Assembly: GCF_040932005.1 (NCBI RefSeq)
Contig: NZ_CP162414.1
Location: 1,453,501-1,517,500 of the forward strand
Direction: 5' to 3'
DNA from: Aestuariibius sp. HNIBRBA575
Lineage (GTDB): Bacteria; Pseudomonadota; Alphaproteobacteria; Rhodobacterales; Rhodobacteraceae
Length of the DNA stretch: 64,000 nt
Part shown: positions 32,202 through 41,423 of the stretch, in pieces
Position numbering within the stretch: position 1 is the stretch's first letter
Layout of the letters: each line of letters starts with the position of its first letter
Translations under genes and position numbers: made by a program
Notes under the pieces: model-generated
What the model saw: only the letters and a program-made list of their open reading frames with translations
Database searches by the model: none
Told to the model about the DNA's origin: nothing

Positions 32202-33320
32202 ATGACCCCTTTGTTTATTTACGGCACCCTGTGCCATCTTCCGTTGCTGCATGTCGTTTTGGGCCGCACAGATGTCAAAACCCGCGCCGATACATTGCCT
32301 GATCATGGGGTGTATTGGGTCAAAGACGAAGCGTTCCCCATGATTGAGCGTGACGTGAACAAGTCCGCGCAAGGTCTTGTTTTGCATGACTTATCAGAGA
32401 CAGACATCGCCCGGCTCAATTTCTATGAATCTGGGTTTGACTATGATTTGAAACATGTCGACCTTGCGGATGGGACGGCGGTTCAGGTCTATTTCCCGCA
32501 AAAGTTGGATTATCCCAAAGGGGCCGATTGGAACATTTCAGACTGGGCCAAAATTCATGGGGATTTGGTGGTGGAAACGGCGCAATTGGTCATGGGATAT
32601 TTCAACAAAGTTGGTGAAAAATACATGTCCGAAAACAATCAGAACGGCATCACACAGAGCCGGGCTTGGAACCGCATTCTGGCGCGTGATACGGCGCCAA
32701 CCGATCTGCGCCGCAACGTGCCCGAGGCTGATATGACAATCACACCGCGGGACGGGGGCTTTGACGGTTTTTTTCAATTGAAACCGGTGACGTTGAAACA
32801 TCGCAAGCTGAACGGCGACTGGAGCCCGGAAATGCCGCGCGAAGTGTTCATCGGCTATGATGCCGCGCTGGTTTTGCCTTATGATCCGGTGCGTGACCAA
32901 GTGTTGATGGTTGAACAATTGCGGCTTGCGCCAAAATTGCGCGGGGATCTGGGGGTCAGTTTGCTGGAACCCATCGCTGGTATGGTTGACGCATCCGAAG
33001 CGCCAGAAACCGCCGCGCGCCGCGAAGCAGAAGAAGAGGCGGGATTGACGCTAACGGATCTGGAATTGATCACCCGCAGCTATCCCGCGCCGGGCTATGT
33101 GACCGAATTTCACCATTGTTATCTGGCACTTGCATCCCTTGAGGGGCGCGATGGTCATATTGGCGGCGCGGTTGAGGAAAACGAAGACATCCGGGTTCAT
33201 GTTCTATCATTTGACCGCGCCATGCAGCTCTGTGACAGTGGCGAAATCAACGTCGGCCCGCTGTTTATGATGCTGATGTGGCTGGCACGACATCGTGATC
33301 GTTTGCGCGCAACCGCTTGA
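32202..33320 (+). CDS. trgB: TrgB: gamma-glutamylcyclotransferase-like domain fused to Nudix hydrolase
   Basis: A 372-residue two-domain protein. Residues 1-130 look like an AIG2/gamma-glutamylcyclotransferase fold (FIYGTLCHLPLLHVVLGR). Residues about 190-370 contain a complete Nudix box, GMVDASEAPETAARREAEEEAGL, and resemble ADP-ribose pyrophosphatases. The ATG at 32202 begins at the FIYGTL strand; the frame is open from 32175. As the second gene of trgA-trgB-cysK it is linked to tellurite resistance. The combination suggests glutathione-related or nucleotide clean-up chemistry, which is inference. Confidence 0.85.
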   Translation: MTPLFIYGTLCHLPLLHVVLGRTDVKTRADTLPDHGVYWVKDEAFPMIERDVNKSAQGLVLHDLSETDIARLNFYESGFDYDLKHVDLADGTAVQVYFPQKLDYPKGADWNISDWAKIHGDLVVETAQLVMGYFNKVGEKYMSENNQNGITQSRAWNRILARDTAPTDLRRNVPEADMTITPRDGGFDGFFQLKPVTLKHRKLNGDWSPEMPREVFIGYDAALVLPYDPVRDQVLMVEQLRLAPKLRGDLGVSLLEPIAGMVDASEAPETAARREAEEEAGLTLTDLELITRSYPAPGYVTEFHHCYLALASLEGRDGHIGGAVEENEDIRVHVLSFDRAMQLCDSGEINVGPLFMMLMWLARHRDRLRATA

Positions 33321-33373
33321 GTTCGCAGCCATCCGCACCTACACCTAGTGAACCACATCAAAAGGTCGCAACA

Positions 33374-34402
33374 ATGTCCATAAAATCCGATTTGGCCGAT
33401 ACAATCGGCAACACCCCTTTGATCCAGCTGCGCGCAGCATCCGAGGCCACCGGCTGTACCATTTTGGGCAAAGCGGAATTTATGAATCCGGGCCAATCGG
33501 TCAAAGACCGCGCCGCGCTTTATATCATCAAAGACGCGGTTGAACGCGGCGACTTGAAACCCGGCGGCACCATCGTCGAAGGCACGGCCGGCAATACCGG
33601 CATCGGGCTGGCCTTGGTTGGGGCGTCGATGGGGTTCAAAACCGTGATTGTGATCCCCGAAACCCAGTCCCAAGAGAAAAAGGATATGATCCGCTTGGCC
33701 GGGGCTGAATTGGTTCAGGTGCCCGCAGCGCCCTATTCCAACCCGAACAATTACGTACGCTATTCCGGCCGTTTGGCGGAAAAACTGGCGCGCGAATCCA
33801 ACAAAGGCGTGATCTGGGCCAACCAGTTTGACAATATCGCCAACCGTCAGGCGCATATCGAAACCACAGGTCCCGAAATCTGGGAACAAACCGACGGCAA
33901 GGTCGATGGGTTTGTCTGCGCGGTTGGATCGGGCGGGACCTTGGCCGGTGTTGGCGCCGCGTTGCAGCCCAAAGGCGTTAAAGTGGCGCTGGCCGATCCA
34001 GAAGGCTCTGGCATGTACAAATTGTACACCGGTGACGAAAACCCCGGCAATTCCATCACCGAAGGCATCGGGCAGGGGCGGATCACCGCCAACCTAGAAG
34101 GGTTTACGCCGGATATGAAATTCCGCATTCCCGACGCAGAAAGCCTGCCGGTGGTGTTTGATCTGTTAAAGGATGAAGGCCTGTGTTTGGGCGGATCATC
34201 CGGTGTGAACGTCGCAGGCGCGATCCGCATGGCGCGTGAAATGGGGCCGGGCCACACGATTGTCACGGTGCTGTGCGACTATGGCACCCGGTATCAATCC
34301 AAGCTGTTCAACCCCGACTTCTTGCGCAGCAAAGAACTCCCGGTGCCAAGCTGGCTGGAAACCGGTCCTCAGAGCATCCCGGGCGTGTTTGAAGACGTAT
34401 GA
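33374..34402 (+). CDS. cysK: Cysteine synthase A (O-acetylserine sulfhydrylase)
   Basis: A 342-residue PLP enzyme. NPGQSVKDRAAL holds the cofactor lysine (Lys44), EGTAGNTGIGLALV the substrate loop and GSGGTLAGVG the phosphate-binding loop. It makes cysteine from O-acetylserine and sulfide. Its place behind trgAB matches the R. sphaeroides tellurite locus, in which cysK contributes to resistance. The ATG at 33374 has AAAGGTCG upstream. The mscS gene begins inside its last codons (ATGA). Confidence 0.93.
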   Translation: MSIKSDLADTIGNTPLIQLRAASEATGCTILGKAEFMNPGQSVKDRAALYIIKDAVERGDLKPGGTIVEGTAGNTGIGLALVGASMGFKTVIVIPETQSQEKKDMIRLAGAELVQVPAAPYSNPNNYVRYSGRLAEKLARESNKGVIWANQFDNIANRQAHIETTGPEIWEQTDGKVDGFVCAVGSGGTLAGVGAALQPKGVKVALADPEGSGMYKLYTGDENPGNSITEGIGQGRITANLEGFTPDMKFRIPDAESLPVVFDLLKDEGLCLGGSSGVNVAGAIRMAREMGPGHTIVTVLCDYGTRYQSKLFNPDFLRSKELPVPSWLETGPQSIPGVFEDV

Positions 34403-36783
34403 TCCGTTTTGCCCTGTTGATTGCAGTGTTCTGGACCGCGCTTACGGGCGCGGTTCACGCACAAGATGAACCAGATTACGATGCCTGGTCGACCTTGGCG
34501 ATCCGGGCCGAAATGGCGCTGGAGGCAGGGCGCGCATCGGATTACATATTTGAGGATATGCGCGCAGAGATAGCCCTTTGGCGCGATATTTTTGCCAATG
34601 CGGATGGCGCACAGGCGGATCGGCTGGCTACAATTCAGGCGCAATTGGATGCTTTGTCTGCCTTGCCCGACACCGAGTTGCCCGAAGATGAGCGCATCAC
34701 CGCCCGGCGCATTTTCCTAGAAGATCAACAAGCCAGATTACAAGCGCCCGTGTCGCTGGCGTCAGAGGCATATGCACGTGCAAATGGGCTGATTGGTGAA
34801 ATCGATATTCTGTTTCGCACCCGCCAGCTGGACGCCCGTACAAAACGTGGTCCCACCCCGCTAAATCCCGCGAATTGGGGGGCCGGGGCCACCCAAATCC
34901 CCGCAGCGTTGCGCCAGCTAAATTCGGAATTTACCAACAAAATCAACGCTGATGTCTGGCAACAAAATGCCGGATCCGTTTTACCAGTGGCCGGATTGCT
35001 GTCGCTGCTGGGCTTTGTTCTGGTGTTGCGCGGGCAGCGTTGGACGCTCAGATTACAACGCGGCGCAACCGCGGTCACACGGCGCGGCAAAGGGGTTGCG
35101 CGGTTTGTGGTGTCTCTGGGGCAGATCCTGTTGCCAGCCATCGGGCTGATGCTGCTATTTGCCGGGATCATTTATGCGAATGTGCTGGATTTTCGCGGTG
35201 TCGCATTTGCTGAATCCATTTTCAGCGGGGCGCTGGTTGTCGTGCTGGCCCGGTGGCTGGCCTATCATTTTTGCCCCGTGGGGCCTGAATTATCCGGGCC
35301 GTTATCCCTGACCGAAGTCGCGCGTAAACAAGGGCGGCTTTTGGTGATCGCTTTGGGCTGGGTTCTGGCATTGCGCGATATTGGCATGGGGTTGTTTCAA
35401 CTGACCTCTGCCACGGCCGAAGGTGAATCTGTTCTGACCTTTCTGTTGCATGTCTTTGCAGCGTTTCTGTTGTTTCGCCTTGGCGGATTGTTGGCGCCCA
35501 CACTGGAAGAAGACCAAGACGTGCATGACGCCACCAGTTTTCGCCAACGTCTGACGCGGGTGGTGGGGCGCAGCATTCAGATCGTGGCCGTGGTTGCGCC
35601 GCTTATCTCTGCTGCGGGCTATATTTCCGGGGCCAGCCTGATCCTCTATGCCACAATCATGAGCCTGGGCCTGTTTGGCATTGTGGGTCTGCTGATGGTG
35701 CTGGTGTTTGATGTCTACGCCTTGGCGCTTGGCAATGATCCCGAAAACAACACCACAGCCCTGACGCCGGTTCTGATCAGCTTTGGCTTGGCCTTTTTTG
35801 CCATGCCGGTTTTGATGTTGATCTGGGGCGCGCGGGTTTCGGACCTAACCGAAGTCTGGGCGTGGTTCCGTGAAGGGTTCAGCCTTGGTGATACCAAAAT
35901 CTCTCCGACGGATTTTCTAACGTTTTTGTTGGTCTTTGCTGCTGGTTATGTATTGACCCGCCTGATCCAGAGCGCGCTGAAATCCACCATTTTGCCGCGC
36001 ACCAAACTGGATTTGGGCGGACGCAACGCCATCGTGTCTGGCGTGGGCTATATCGGGATTTTCATCGCGTCTTTGGTGGCGATCACCATGGCTGGGATTG
36101 ATTTATCCAACATCGCCTTGGTCGCCGGTGCGTTGTCGGTTGGCATCGGTTTTGGCCTGCAAAATATCGTGTCGAACTTTGTTTCGGGGATCATCCTGTT
36201 GATCGAACGCCCTATTTCGCAGGGCGACTGGATCGAGGTCGGCAGCCAGATGGGCTATGTGCGCGATATTTCTGTGCGATCGACCCGGATCGAAACCTTT
36301 GATCGGACCGATGTGATTGTGCCCAACTCGGATCTGGTGTCGGGGCTGGTGACCAACTGGACGCGTGGCAATTCCGTGGGACGGGTGATTGTGCCCGTTG
36401 GGGTTGCCTATGGCACGGATACGGATCGCGTCGCACAAATCCTGCAGGAAATCGCAGAAAGCCACCCGATGGTGCTGTTGAACCCTGCGCCATCAGTGGT
36501 GTTTCAGGGCTTTGGGGCGGATAGTCTGGATTTCGAAATTCGCGCGATATTGCGGGACGTGAATTGGGTGCTGAGTGTGAAATCCGAAATGAACCACGCC
36601 ATTGCGCGCCGGTTCACCGAGGAAAACATCGAAATCCCATTTGCCCAGCGTGATATCTGGCTGCGCAACCCAGAAGCGTTGTCGCCCAAGACCGCGCCAC
36701 CTGCCAACTCGGCGGCGCCCGAAACGTCGCAAATTGACGATCACAACGATGCTGATCCAGATGCCCAAGGAGACAAGCCATGA
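34399..36783 (+). CDS. Large mechanosensitive channel of the MscS family with DUF3772 domain
   Basis: A 794-residue membrane protein. A signal peptide (MIRFALLIAVFWTALTGAVHA) precedes a helical periplasmic DUF3772-type domain to about residue 180, then about ten membrane segments, and the MscS pore and beta domain (GALSVGIGFGLQNIVSNFVSGIILLIERPISQGDWIEVG). The glycine/alanine-rich pore helix is intact. Such large paralogues open under hypo-osmotic stress or have specialised roles. It starts in the cysK stop and ends in the alaX start, so the three are coupled. Confidence 0.9.
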   Translation: MIRFALLIAVFWTALTGAVHAQDEPDYDAWSTLAIRAEMALEAGRASDYIFEDMRAEIALWRDIFANADGAQADRLATIQAQLDALSALPDTELPEDERITARRIFLEDQQARLQAPVSLASEAYARANGLIGEIDILFRTRQLDARTKRGPTPLNPANWGAGATQIPAALRQLNSEFTNKINADVWQQNAGSVLPVAGLLSLLGFVLVLRGQRWTLRLQRGATAVTRRGKGVARFVVSLGQILLPAIGLMLLFAGIIYANVLDFRGVAFAESIFSGALVVVLARWLAYHFCPVGPELSGPLSLTEVARKQGRLLVIALGWVLALRDIGMGLFQLTSATAEGESVLTFLLHVFAAFLLFRLGGLLAPTLEEDQDVHDATSFRQRLTRVVGRSIQIVAVVAPLISAAGYISGASLILYATIMSLGLFGIVGLLMVLVFDVYALALGNDPENNTTALTPVLISFGLAFFAMPVLMLIWGARVSDLTEVWAWFREGFSLGDTKISPTDFLTFLLVFAAGYVLTRLIQSALKSTILPRTKLDLGGRNAIVSGVGYIGIFIASLVAITMAGIDLSNIALVAGALSVGIGFGLQNIVSNFVSGIILLIERPISQGDWIEVGSQMGYVRDISVRSTRIETFDRTDVIVPNSDLVSGLVTNWTRGNSVGRVIVPVGVAYGTDTDRVAQILQEIAESHPMVLLNPAPSVVFQGFGADSLDFEIRAILRDVNWVLSVKSEMNHAIARRFTEENIEIPFAQRDIWLRNPEALSPKTAPPANSAAPETSQIDDHNDADPDAQGDKP

Positions 36784-37496
36784 CCCTGCCACTGTTTCGC
36801 GATGACGCCTATCTGCGTGATGCTGTCGGAACTGTCACCACATTGACCGAAGAGGGGGGGATCGTGTTGGATCAAAGCATTTTCTACCCAACCAGTGGCG
36901 GTCAACCCGGCGATTCAGGGCGGCTGATATGGGATGGCGGGGCGATCGAAATCGCCACCAGTGTCAAAGGCGACGGGGATCAGATTGTGCTGGTTCCGGC
37001 AGAACCTTCTGCTTTGCCCCCCGAAGGAACCCAAGTGACCCAAACCCTGAATTGGGAACGCCGCCACCGGCATATGCGGGTCCATACGGCGTTGCATTTG
37101 CTGTCGGTGGTTATTCCATTGCCCGTTACCGGTGGGTCGATCAGTGCCGAAAAGGGGCGGTTGGATTTTGACATGCCCGACGCCCCCAGTGCCAAAGAAG
37201 AGCTGGAAGTGGCCATCAATCAGTTGATTTCCATGAACCTGCCAATCAGTGACAGCTGGATCACCGACGCCGAACTGGACGCCAATCCCGGTCTGGTTAA
37301 AACCATGTCGGTGCAACCGCCGCGCGGGTCGGGTCGTATCCGGTTGGTACAAATCGGAGAAGGGGCCAATGTCGCCGATCTACAGCCCTGTGGCGGCACC
37401 CATGTGGCGCGCACGCTGGAAATCGGTCAGGTCCGCATCGGCAAGATTGAGAAAAAAGGCAAACAGAACCGCCGGGTTTATCTGCACCTTGCCTGA
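36780..37496 (+). CDS. Alanyl-tRNA editing protein AlaX
   Basis: A 238-residue trans-editing hydrolase that removes serine or glycine mis-attached to tRNA(Ala). The zinc ligands are in HTALHLLS (HxxxH) and CGGTHV (CxxxH). It has the N-terminal beta domain (FYPTSGGQPGDSG) as well as the editing domain, hence AlaX-M type. The ATG overlaps the mscS stop (ATGA). The alaS gene itself is at 59304, far from here. Confidence 0.9.
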   Translation: MTLPLFRDDAYLRDAVGTVTTLTEEGGIVLDQSIFYPTSGGQPGDSGRLIWDGGAIEIATSVKGDGDQIVLVPAEPSALPPEGTQVTQTLNWERRHRHMRVHTALHLLSVVIPLPVTGGSISAEKGRLDFDMPDAPSAKEELEVAINQLISMNLPISDSWITDAELDANPGLVKTMSVQPPRGSGRIRLVQIGEGANVADLQPCGGTHVARTLEIGQVRIGKIEKKGKQNRRVYLHLA

Positions 37497-37522
37497 GGGC
37501 GACCACGAAAAGGCATTATGAT

Positions 37523-38119
37523 ATGCGGCTGACGGATCAGAAACGGCAATCCATTTTGGACGCGGCGATTGGAGAATTTCAGGACAATGGATTTGGCGCG
37601 GCCCGGATCACCAAAATTGCTGCGCGCGCCAATGTGTCGACCCGCACGCTTTATAATCATTTTGACAGCAAAGAGGCGCTGTTTGAAGCGATCATCGACG
37701 TGGTTTTCGCCCAAAATGCGGCCATTCAGATCACCGATTTTGATCCTGAACTGCCCGTGCGTGATCAACTGATCACCGCGATCAATATCTATATTGCGGG
37801 CACCACAACCGAGCAGCATTTGGGTCTGAACCGCATCGTCATGGCTGAATTTCTGCGCGACACTGCGCTGGCCAAACGGGCCTTTGCCCATGTTCAGGCC
37901 CATGACAACCCGGTGGAACATTTGATTGCGCAGGCGATGAATGCGGGCAAACTGCGCGCGGATGATCCGAAATTTGCGGCGCGAAAACTGGTTTCCATGG
38001 TCAAAACATTTTTCTTTACGCCGTTGTTTTTGTTTGGGGAATCTGCGCCATTGCCGCGATCCGACGACGCCGTTATCGCCGAATGTGTCGATATGTTTTT
38101 GGGGGCATACGCACCCTGA
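37523..38119 (+). CDS. TetR-family transcriptional regulator
   Basis: A 198-residue regulator. The N-terminal helix-turn-helix is typical: AAIGEFQDNGFGAARITKIAARANVSTRTLYNHFDSKEALFEAI. The C-terminal ligand domain resembles the AefR/TetR_C type (NRIVMAEFLRD, KTFFFTPLFLFG). It follows alaX by 26 bases and precedes the EEP-family gene. Neither target nor ligand can be named. Confidence 0.88.
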   Translation: MRLTDQKRQSILDAAIGEFQDNGFGAARITKIAARANVSTRTLYNHFDSKEALFEAIIDVVFAQNAAIQITDFDPELPVRDQLITAINIYIAGTTTEQHLGLNRIVMAEFLRDTALAKRAFAHVQAHDNPVEHLIAQAMNAGKLRADDPKFAARKLVSMVKTFFFTPLFLFGESAPLPRSDDAVIAECVDMFLGAYAP

Positions 38120-38181
38120 CGGACAGGGGATCGGTCTGGAATACCCGCATTGCCCCAGCGTCACACCGCTGTCACGCTCTC

Positions 38182-38204
38182 CCTGCATCTTAACATGCAG
38201 GAGG
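38182..38204 (+). promoter_or_regulatory. Hairpin overlapping the ribosome site of the EEP-family gene
   Basis: CCTGCAT (38182-38188), loop CTTAAC and ATGCAGG (38195-38201) form a 7-bp stem whose 3' arm shares bases with the ribosome site AGGAGG (38199-38204), five bases before the ATG. Folding would partly hide the ribosome site. Confidence 0.45.
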
Positions 38205-38209
38205 ACACC

Positions 38210-39070
38210 ATGCCCCAGTTTACCCATTCGATTGCCCGGATCGCCGTTTGGAATTTGGCCGGTTTTCAATTCCGCAACTTCAATGATCCCAATTGGGTGC
38301 CCAAACCAATGTCGGAGGAACGCACCGCGCGTCAGGCCGAAGGTTTGGCCCTGCTGGACGCCGAATTGGTCACCTTGGTCGAAGTGAACCCGCTGGATCA
38401 TATCCAACGTTTGGCGGACGTCCTGCTGGCCGAGTATGGCGTACAATACCATGTGTCGATCCTGAAACAGCCTGATGCGGACCTGAATATCGGGTTCCTG
38501 CACAAACCGGGCGTGGACGTGTCTGACATTGCCTTTATTCCCGGCTCCAACGGTGCCTATCAAAACGGCCGCCAAGCCATCAAAGCACAGGTGCGCATTG
38601 GCAAATTCAAGGCCATCATCGTGGGCGTGCATCTGAAATCTGGCCGCGACAAAGGTGATCAGAACATCCGTGACAGCCAATGCAAGGTGATCGGCGACTA
38701 TCTGACCCATGTGCGCGAAACGCCGGGTCTAGGGCATCATACGTTGATGCTGATGGGGGATTTCAACATGATCCCGGGGCAGGATGTCAGCAATTTCCAC
38801 CATTTGGGCGGCGAAGATGTGATGGACTTTGTGTCCTGTTGGGATTTGCAGGATCGGTATAGTCACATTCTGGATGCAGGGCGGGCAAACCTGCTGGATG
38901 GCTTTGCGGTGTCACGCACGTGGTCTGGCGATTATATCCGCGGATCTTTGCGCCTGTTTCCAATGCATTGGACGATGACACGCAACGGCGAACCGGGAAT
39001 GGGGCGCGAGAAATTCAAAGAAGAAGTGTCCGATCATCTGCCCTTTGTCGCCTCTGTCAGAATTTTCTAA
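38210..39070 (+). CDS. Endonuclease/exonuclease/phosphatase family protein
   Basis: A 286-residue protein of the EEP superfamily (DNase I-like fold). RIAVWNLAGF gives the first catalytic Asn, VTLVEVN the metal-binding Glu, LMGDFNMIPGQD the Asp/Asn pair, and VSDHLPFVASV the terminal His. It could cut nucleic acids or phosphoesters; no signal peptide is seen. AGGAGG lies five bases before the ATG at 38210. Confidence 0.82.
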   Translation: MPQFTHSIARIAVWNLAGFQFRNFNDPNWVPKPMSEERTARQAEGLALLDAELVTLVEVNPLDHIQRLADVLLAEYGVQYHVSILKQPDADLNIGFLHKPGVDVSDIAFIPGSNGAYQNGRQAIKAQVRIGKFKAIIVGVHLKSGRDKGDQNIRDSQCKVIGDYLTHVRETPGLGHHTLMLMGDFNMIPGQDVSNFHHLGGEDVMDFVSCWDLQDRYSHILDAGRANLLDGFAVSRTWSGDYIRGSLRLFPMHWTMTRNGEPGMGREKFKEEVSDHLPFVASVRIF

Positions 39071-39117
39071 AAAGGCCCTTGCACTTCCTCCCTTCTATTG
39101 AGTAAACCCCCGCCTAC

Positions 39118-39207
39118 GGACAGGTGGCCGAGTGGTCGAAGGCGCACGCCTGGAAAGTGTGTAGGCGGGAGACCGTCTCCAGGGTTCGAATCCCTGTCTG
39201 TCCGCCA
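39118..39207 (+). tRNA. tRNA-Ser (anticodon GGA)
   Basis: A 90-base class II tRNA with a long variable arm. The acceptor stem GGACAGG pairs with TCTGTCC (one G-U), the D arm reads GTGGCCGAGTGGTCGAAGG, the anticodon loop is CTGGAAA in GCACGCCTGGAAAGTGTG, and the T arm is CAGGGTTCGAATCCCTG. CCA is encoded. It reads UCC (and UCU by wobble). Confidence 0.97.
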
Positions 39208-39296
39208 TTACCCCCTCAATCGATGATAGTGATAGATACTTGCTGCCTGGGAATGATCCAGATTGCCCTTGGGCGTGGCAATCTGGTGTTTTATGA

Positions 39297-40325
39297 TCAG
39301 ATTGAGTTAACCAACACAACCTTGCCGACGACCCCGCCTTTTTCCAACAGCAGATGGGCCTTTGCGGCGTCATGCATCGGGATTTTTGCGGCGATGGCAG
39401 GGTGTAAATGGCCGTTGGCCGCTTGGGTCAAAAGGTCCGTCAAAGTATCGCGATACCAATCGAGGTTGCGTGCCGGATAGCTCAGCATACTGGGCGACAT
39501 TGGCAGTTTTAAACCATTGGGCCACAGCGCAATAAGGCCCAAGGTTAAAATACTGAGCGGGATCATCTTCACGCCAGATGTCTTTGTGGACGCCATCCCC
39601 AGCATCATCAGTCGCCCGCCACGTCTAAGACTGCGGGCGGAACGCATCAATTGTCGTGGACCGCCAACCACATCGATCACGATATCAACGCCATTTTTGG
39701 TCAGATTACGGATGCGGCGCACGACGTTTTCGGTCTGATAATTGATTGCGGTTGCGCCGTTTTCCTGAACAAAGCCGACGTTCTTTGTGCTGGCGGTCCC
39801 GTATAGTTCCAGACCGGCCAAACGCCCAAGTTGCAAAAGAGCAGAGCCAACACCCCCCGATGCGCCATGGATCAGAACCCGTTCGCCGGGCTGGGCGCAT
39901 ACGGTTTTTTCAAGCGTAAGCGCCGCAGTGAGGTAATTGGTGATGATCGCAGCCGCCACCACCGGGTCAAGCCCATCGGGCACAGCAACCAGCGTTTCAG
40001 CCGGACGATTAACCATTTGCGAATAGCCTTTGCCTTGGCCAAAGGTCCAAGAGGCGACCCTTTGGCCAACTTTGAATGCGCTCACGCCTTGTCCGACCGC
40101 ATCGACAATCCCCACCAGATCTTCGCCCGGCGTATAGGGCGTTTTGGGAAACCCAAAGAACCAATGTTTGCGCAACATCAAATCGTAGCCAGACACACCG
40201 GCGGCTTCGACGCGAATACGAACATGGCCCGCTGCCGGGGGCTGGATCTGGCTGGGGGTCCATGTCAAGACGTCCGGCGCGCCGCGACGCGGGACAACAA
40301 TGCGATGATTGGGAACGGAATTCAC
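39297..40325 (-). CDS. MDR-superfamily NADPH:quinone reductase-like oxidoreductase
   Basis: A 342-residue zinc-free medium-chain reductase. PYTPGEDLVGIVDAVGQGV, the NADPH loop LIHGASGGVGSALLQLG and DIVIDVVGGPRQLM are typical. The start codon is GTG at 40325, chosen because AGGAGAG lies six bases upstream; the frame is open to 40394. A LysR gene sits 79 bases upstream on the same strand and may control it. The substrate is unknown. Confidence 0.85.
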   Translation of the reverse strand: MNSVPNHRIVVPRRGAPDVLTWTPSQIQPPAAGHVRIRVEAAGVSGYDLMLRKHWFFGFPKTPYTPGEDLVGIVDAVGQGVSAFKVGQRVASWTFGQGKGYSQMVNRPAETLVAVPDGLDPVVAAAIITNYLTAALTLEKTVCAQPGERVLIHGASGGVGSALLQLGRLAGLELYGTASTKNVGFVQENGATAINYQTENVVRRIRNLTKNGVDIVIDVVGGPRQLMRSARSLRRGGRLMMLGMASTKTSGVKMIPLSILTLGLIALWPNGLKLPMSPSMLSYPARNLDWYRDTLTDLLTQAANGHLHPAIAAKIPMHDAAKAHLLLEKGGVVGKVVLVNSI

Positions 40326-40404
40326 GTTAACTCTCCTGTTGTGGTGGGGGTCGAAAAAAGACGGAGTCATGGCGTCTGTTAAACGCAAAGCCAATTTTTG
40401 GGCG

Positions 40405-41292
40405 TTATTGGGAAAGAAGGTCGGAAATCAGATCAAAAACCAATCGGATGCGCCGGCTGGTGTGTAATTCCCGATGGGCAACCAGCCAGTTAGGGACCGT
40501 AAACGGGGCGATTTCGGTCAATACGGGTTCAAATTCGGGGAATTTTGATGCAATCCGGTCCGTCATGATCGCAATGCCGTGTCCTTGGCGTGCGATTTCC
40601 CATTCCACGATCTGAGATTGCGACACATATTTGAAGTTTTGTTTGGTCAATTTAAGCCCAAGCGGCACCAAGTAGCCCAGCATTCCTTCGACGTCATTAA
40701 AGCTGACAAATTGGTGTTTTGAATGGTCGTCCTCTAGCGTGGGACGCCCGTAAACATCGATGTATTTCGCAACGGCATAGAACCGCATTGGATCTTCGCA
40801 GACGAGTTTTGCAACCAGATCAGGCTGTTCGGGGCGAATATGGCGGATGGCTATGTCCGCCTCGCGCATCAGTAAATCACTGACACGGTTATCCGATACA
40901 ATTTCCAGCTCTAGCTGCGGTGCGATCCGTTTTAACTGATCCAGCAGGGCCGGCAGAACATAGGCGGCGGTCATGTCTGACGCGGTGACGCATACCAGCC
41001 CGTCAATGGTTTGCGATTGCCCCGAGGCGGCGAGCGACATCAGATTTGCCCCATTCGCCATGACGCGCACATGATCGAGCAGGTTAACCCCAATCGGAGT
41101 GAGCGTCACAGACCGGCCGGATCGCTCAAACAGGACCACTTCCAGGTCTTTTTCCAGCGCAGCGATTTGTCGGGTGATGGTCGGTTGCGTCACACCCAAC
41201 GCTTTTGCGGCGGCAGAGAGCGAATGCTCTTGTGCGACGGCCAGAAAAGCACGGGCTTGGTTCCAGTCAAATGAGAGTGTGTTCCAGTTCAT
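40405..41292 (-). CDS. LysR-family transcriptional regulator
   Basis: A 295-residue regulator. The helix-turn-helix is AFLAVAQEHSLSAAAKALGVTQPTITRQIAALEKDLEVVLFER, followed by a periplasmic-binding-protein-like effector domain. It is transcribed in the same direction as, and just before, the oxidoreductase gene rather than divergently. Two direct 8-bp repeats (ATACCAAC) lie immediately upstream and may be its operator. Confidence 0.9.
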   Translation of the reverse strand: MNWNTLSFDWNQARAFLAVAQEHSLSAAAKALGVTQPTITRQIAALEKDLEVVLFERSGRSVTLTPIGVNLLDHVRVMANGANLMSLAASGQSQTIDGLVCVTASDMTAAYVLPALLDQLKRIAPQLELEIVSDNRVSDLLMREADIAIRHIRPEQPDLVAKLVCEDPMRFYAVAKYIDVYGRPTLEDDHSKHQFVSFNDVEGMLGYLVPLGLKLTKQNFKYVSQSQIVEWEIARQGHGIAIMTDRIASKFPEFEPVLTEIAPFTVPNWLVAHRELHTSRRIRLVFDLISDLLSQ

Positions 41293-41301
41293 GACCTCAA
41301 T

Positions 41302-41331
41302 ATACCAACAATAATTGCATATAATACCAAC
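41302..41331. promoter_or_regulatory. Direct repeats upstream of the lysR gene
   Basis: ATACCAAC occurs at 41302-41309 and 41324-41331, a 22-base period (two helical turns), 10 bases upstream of the lysR start. An inverted repeat TCGCAG-TATAC-CTGCGA (41338-41354) lies just beyond. These are candidate regulator-binding sites. Confidence 0.45.
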
Positions 41332-41423
41332 GTTTTTTCGCAGTATACCTGCGATAAACGTATAGATTATTGAGAGGCAGGGCCGGTTTGAGAGGAAAAT
41401 ATCCGCGCCCGGGGGGGGATAGG

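Noticed and set aside
37478-38710. A 410-residue open frame antisense to the TetR and EEP-family genes
   Set aside because: Both sense genes have clear domains and ribosome sites; the antisense product shows no recognisable motif.
41411-41418. Run of eight G residues past the lrp stop
   Set aside because: Possibly a slippage site or sequencing artefact, but it is outside any gene and explains nothing further.
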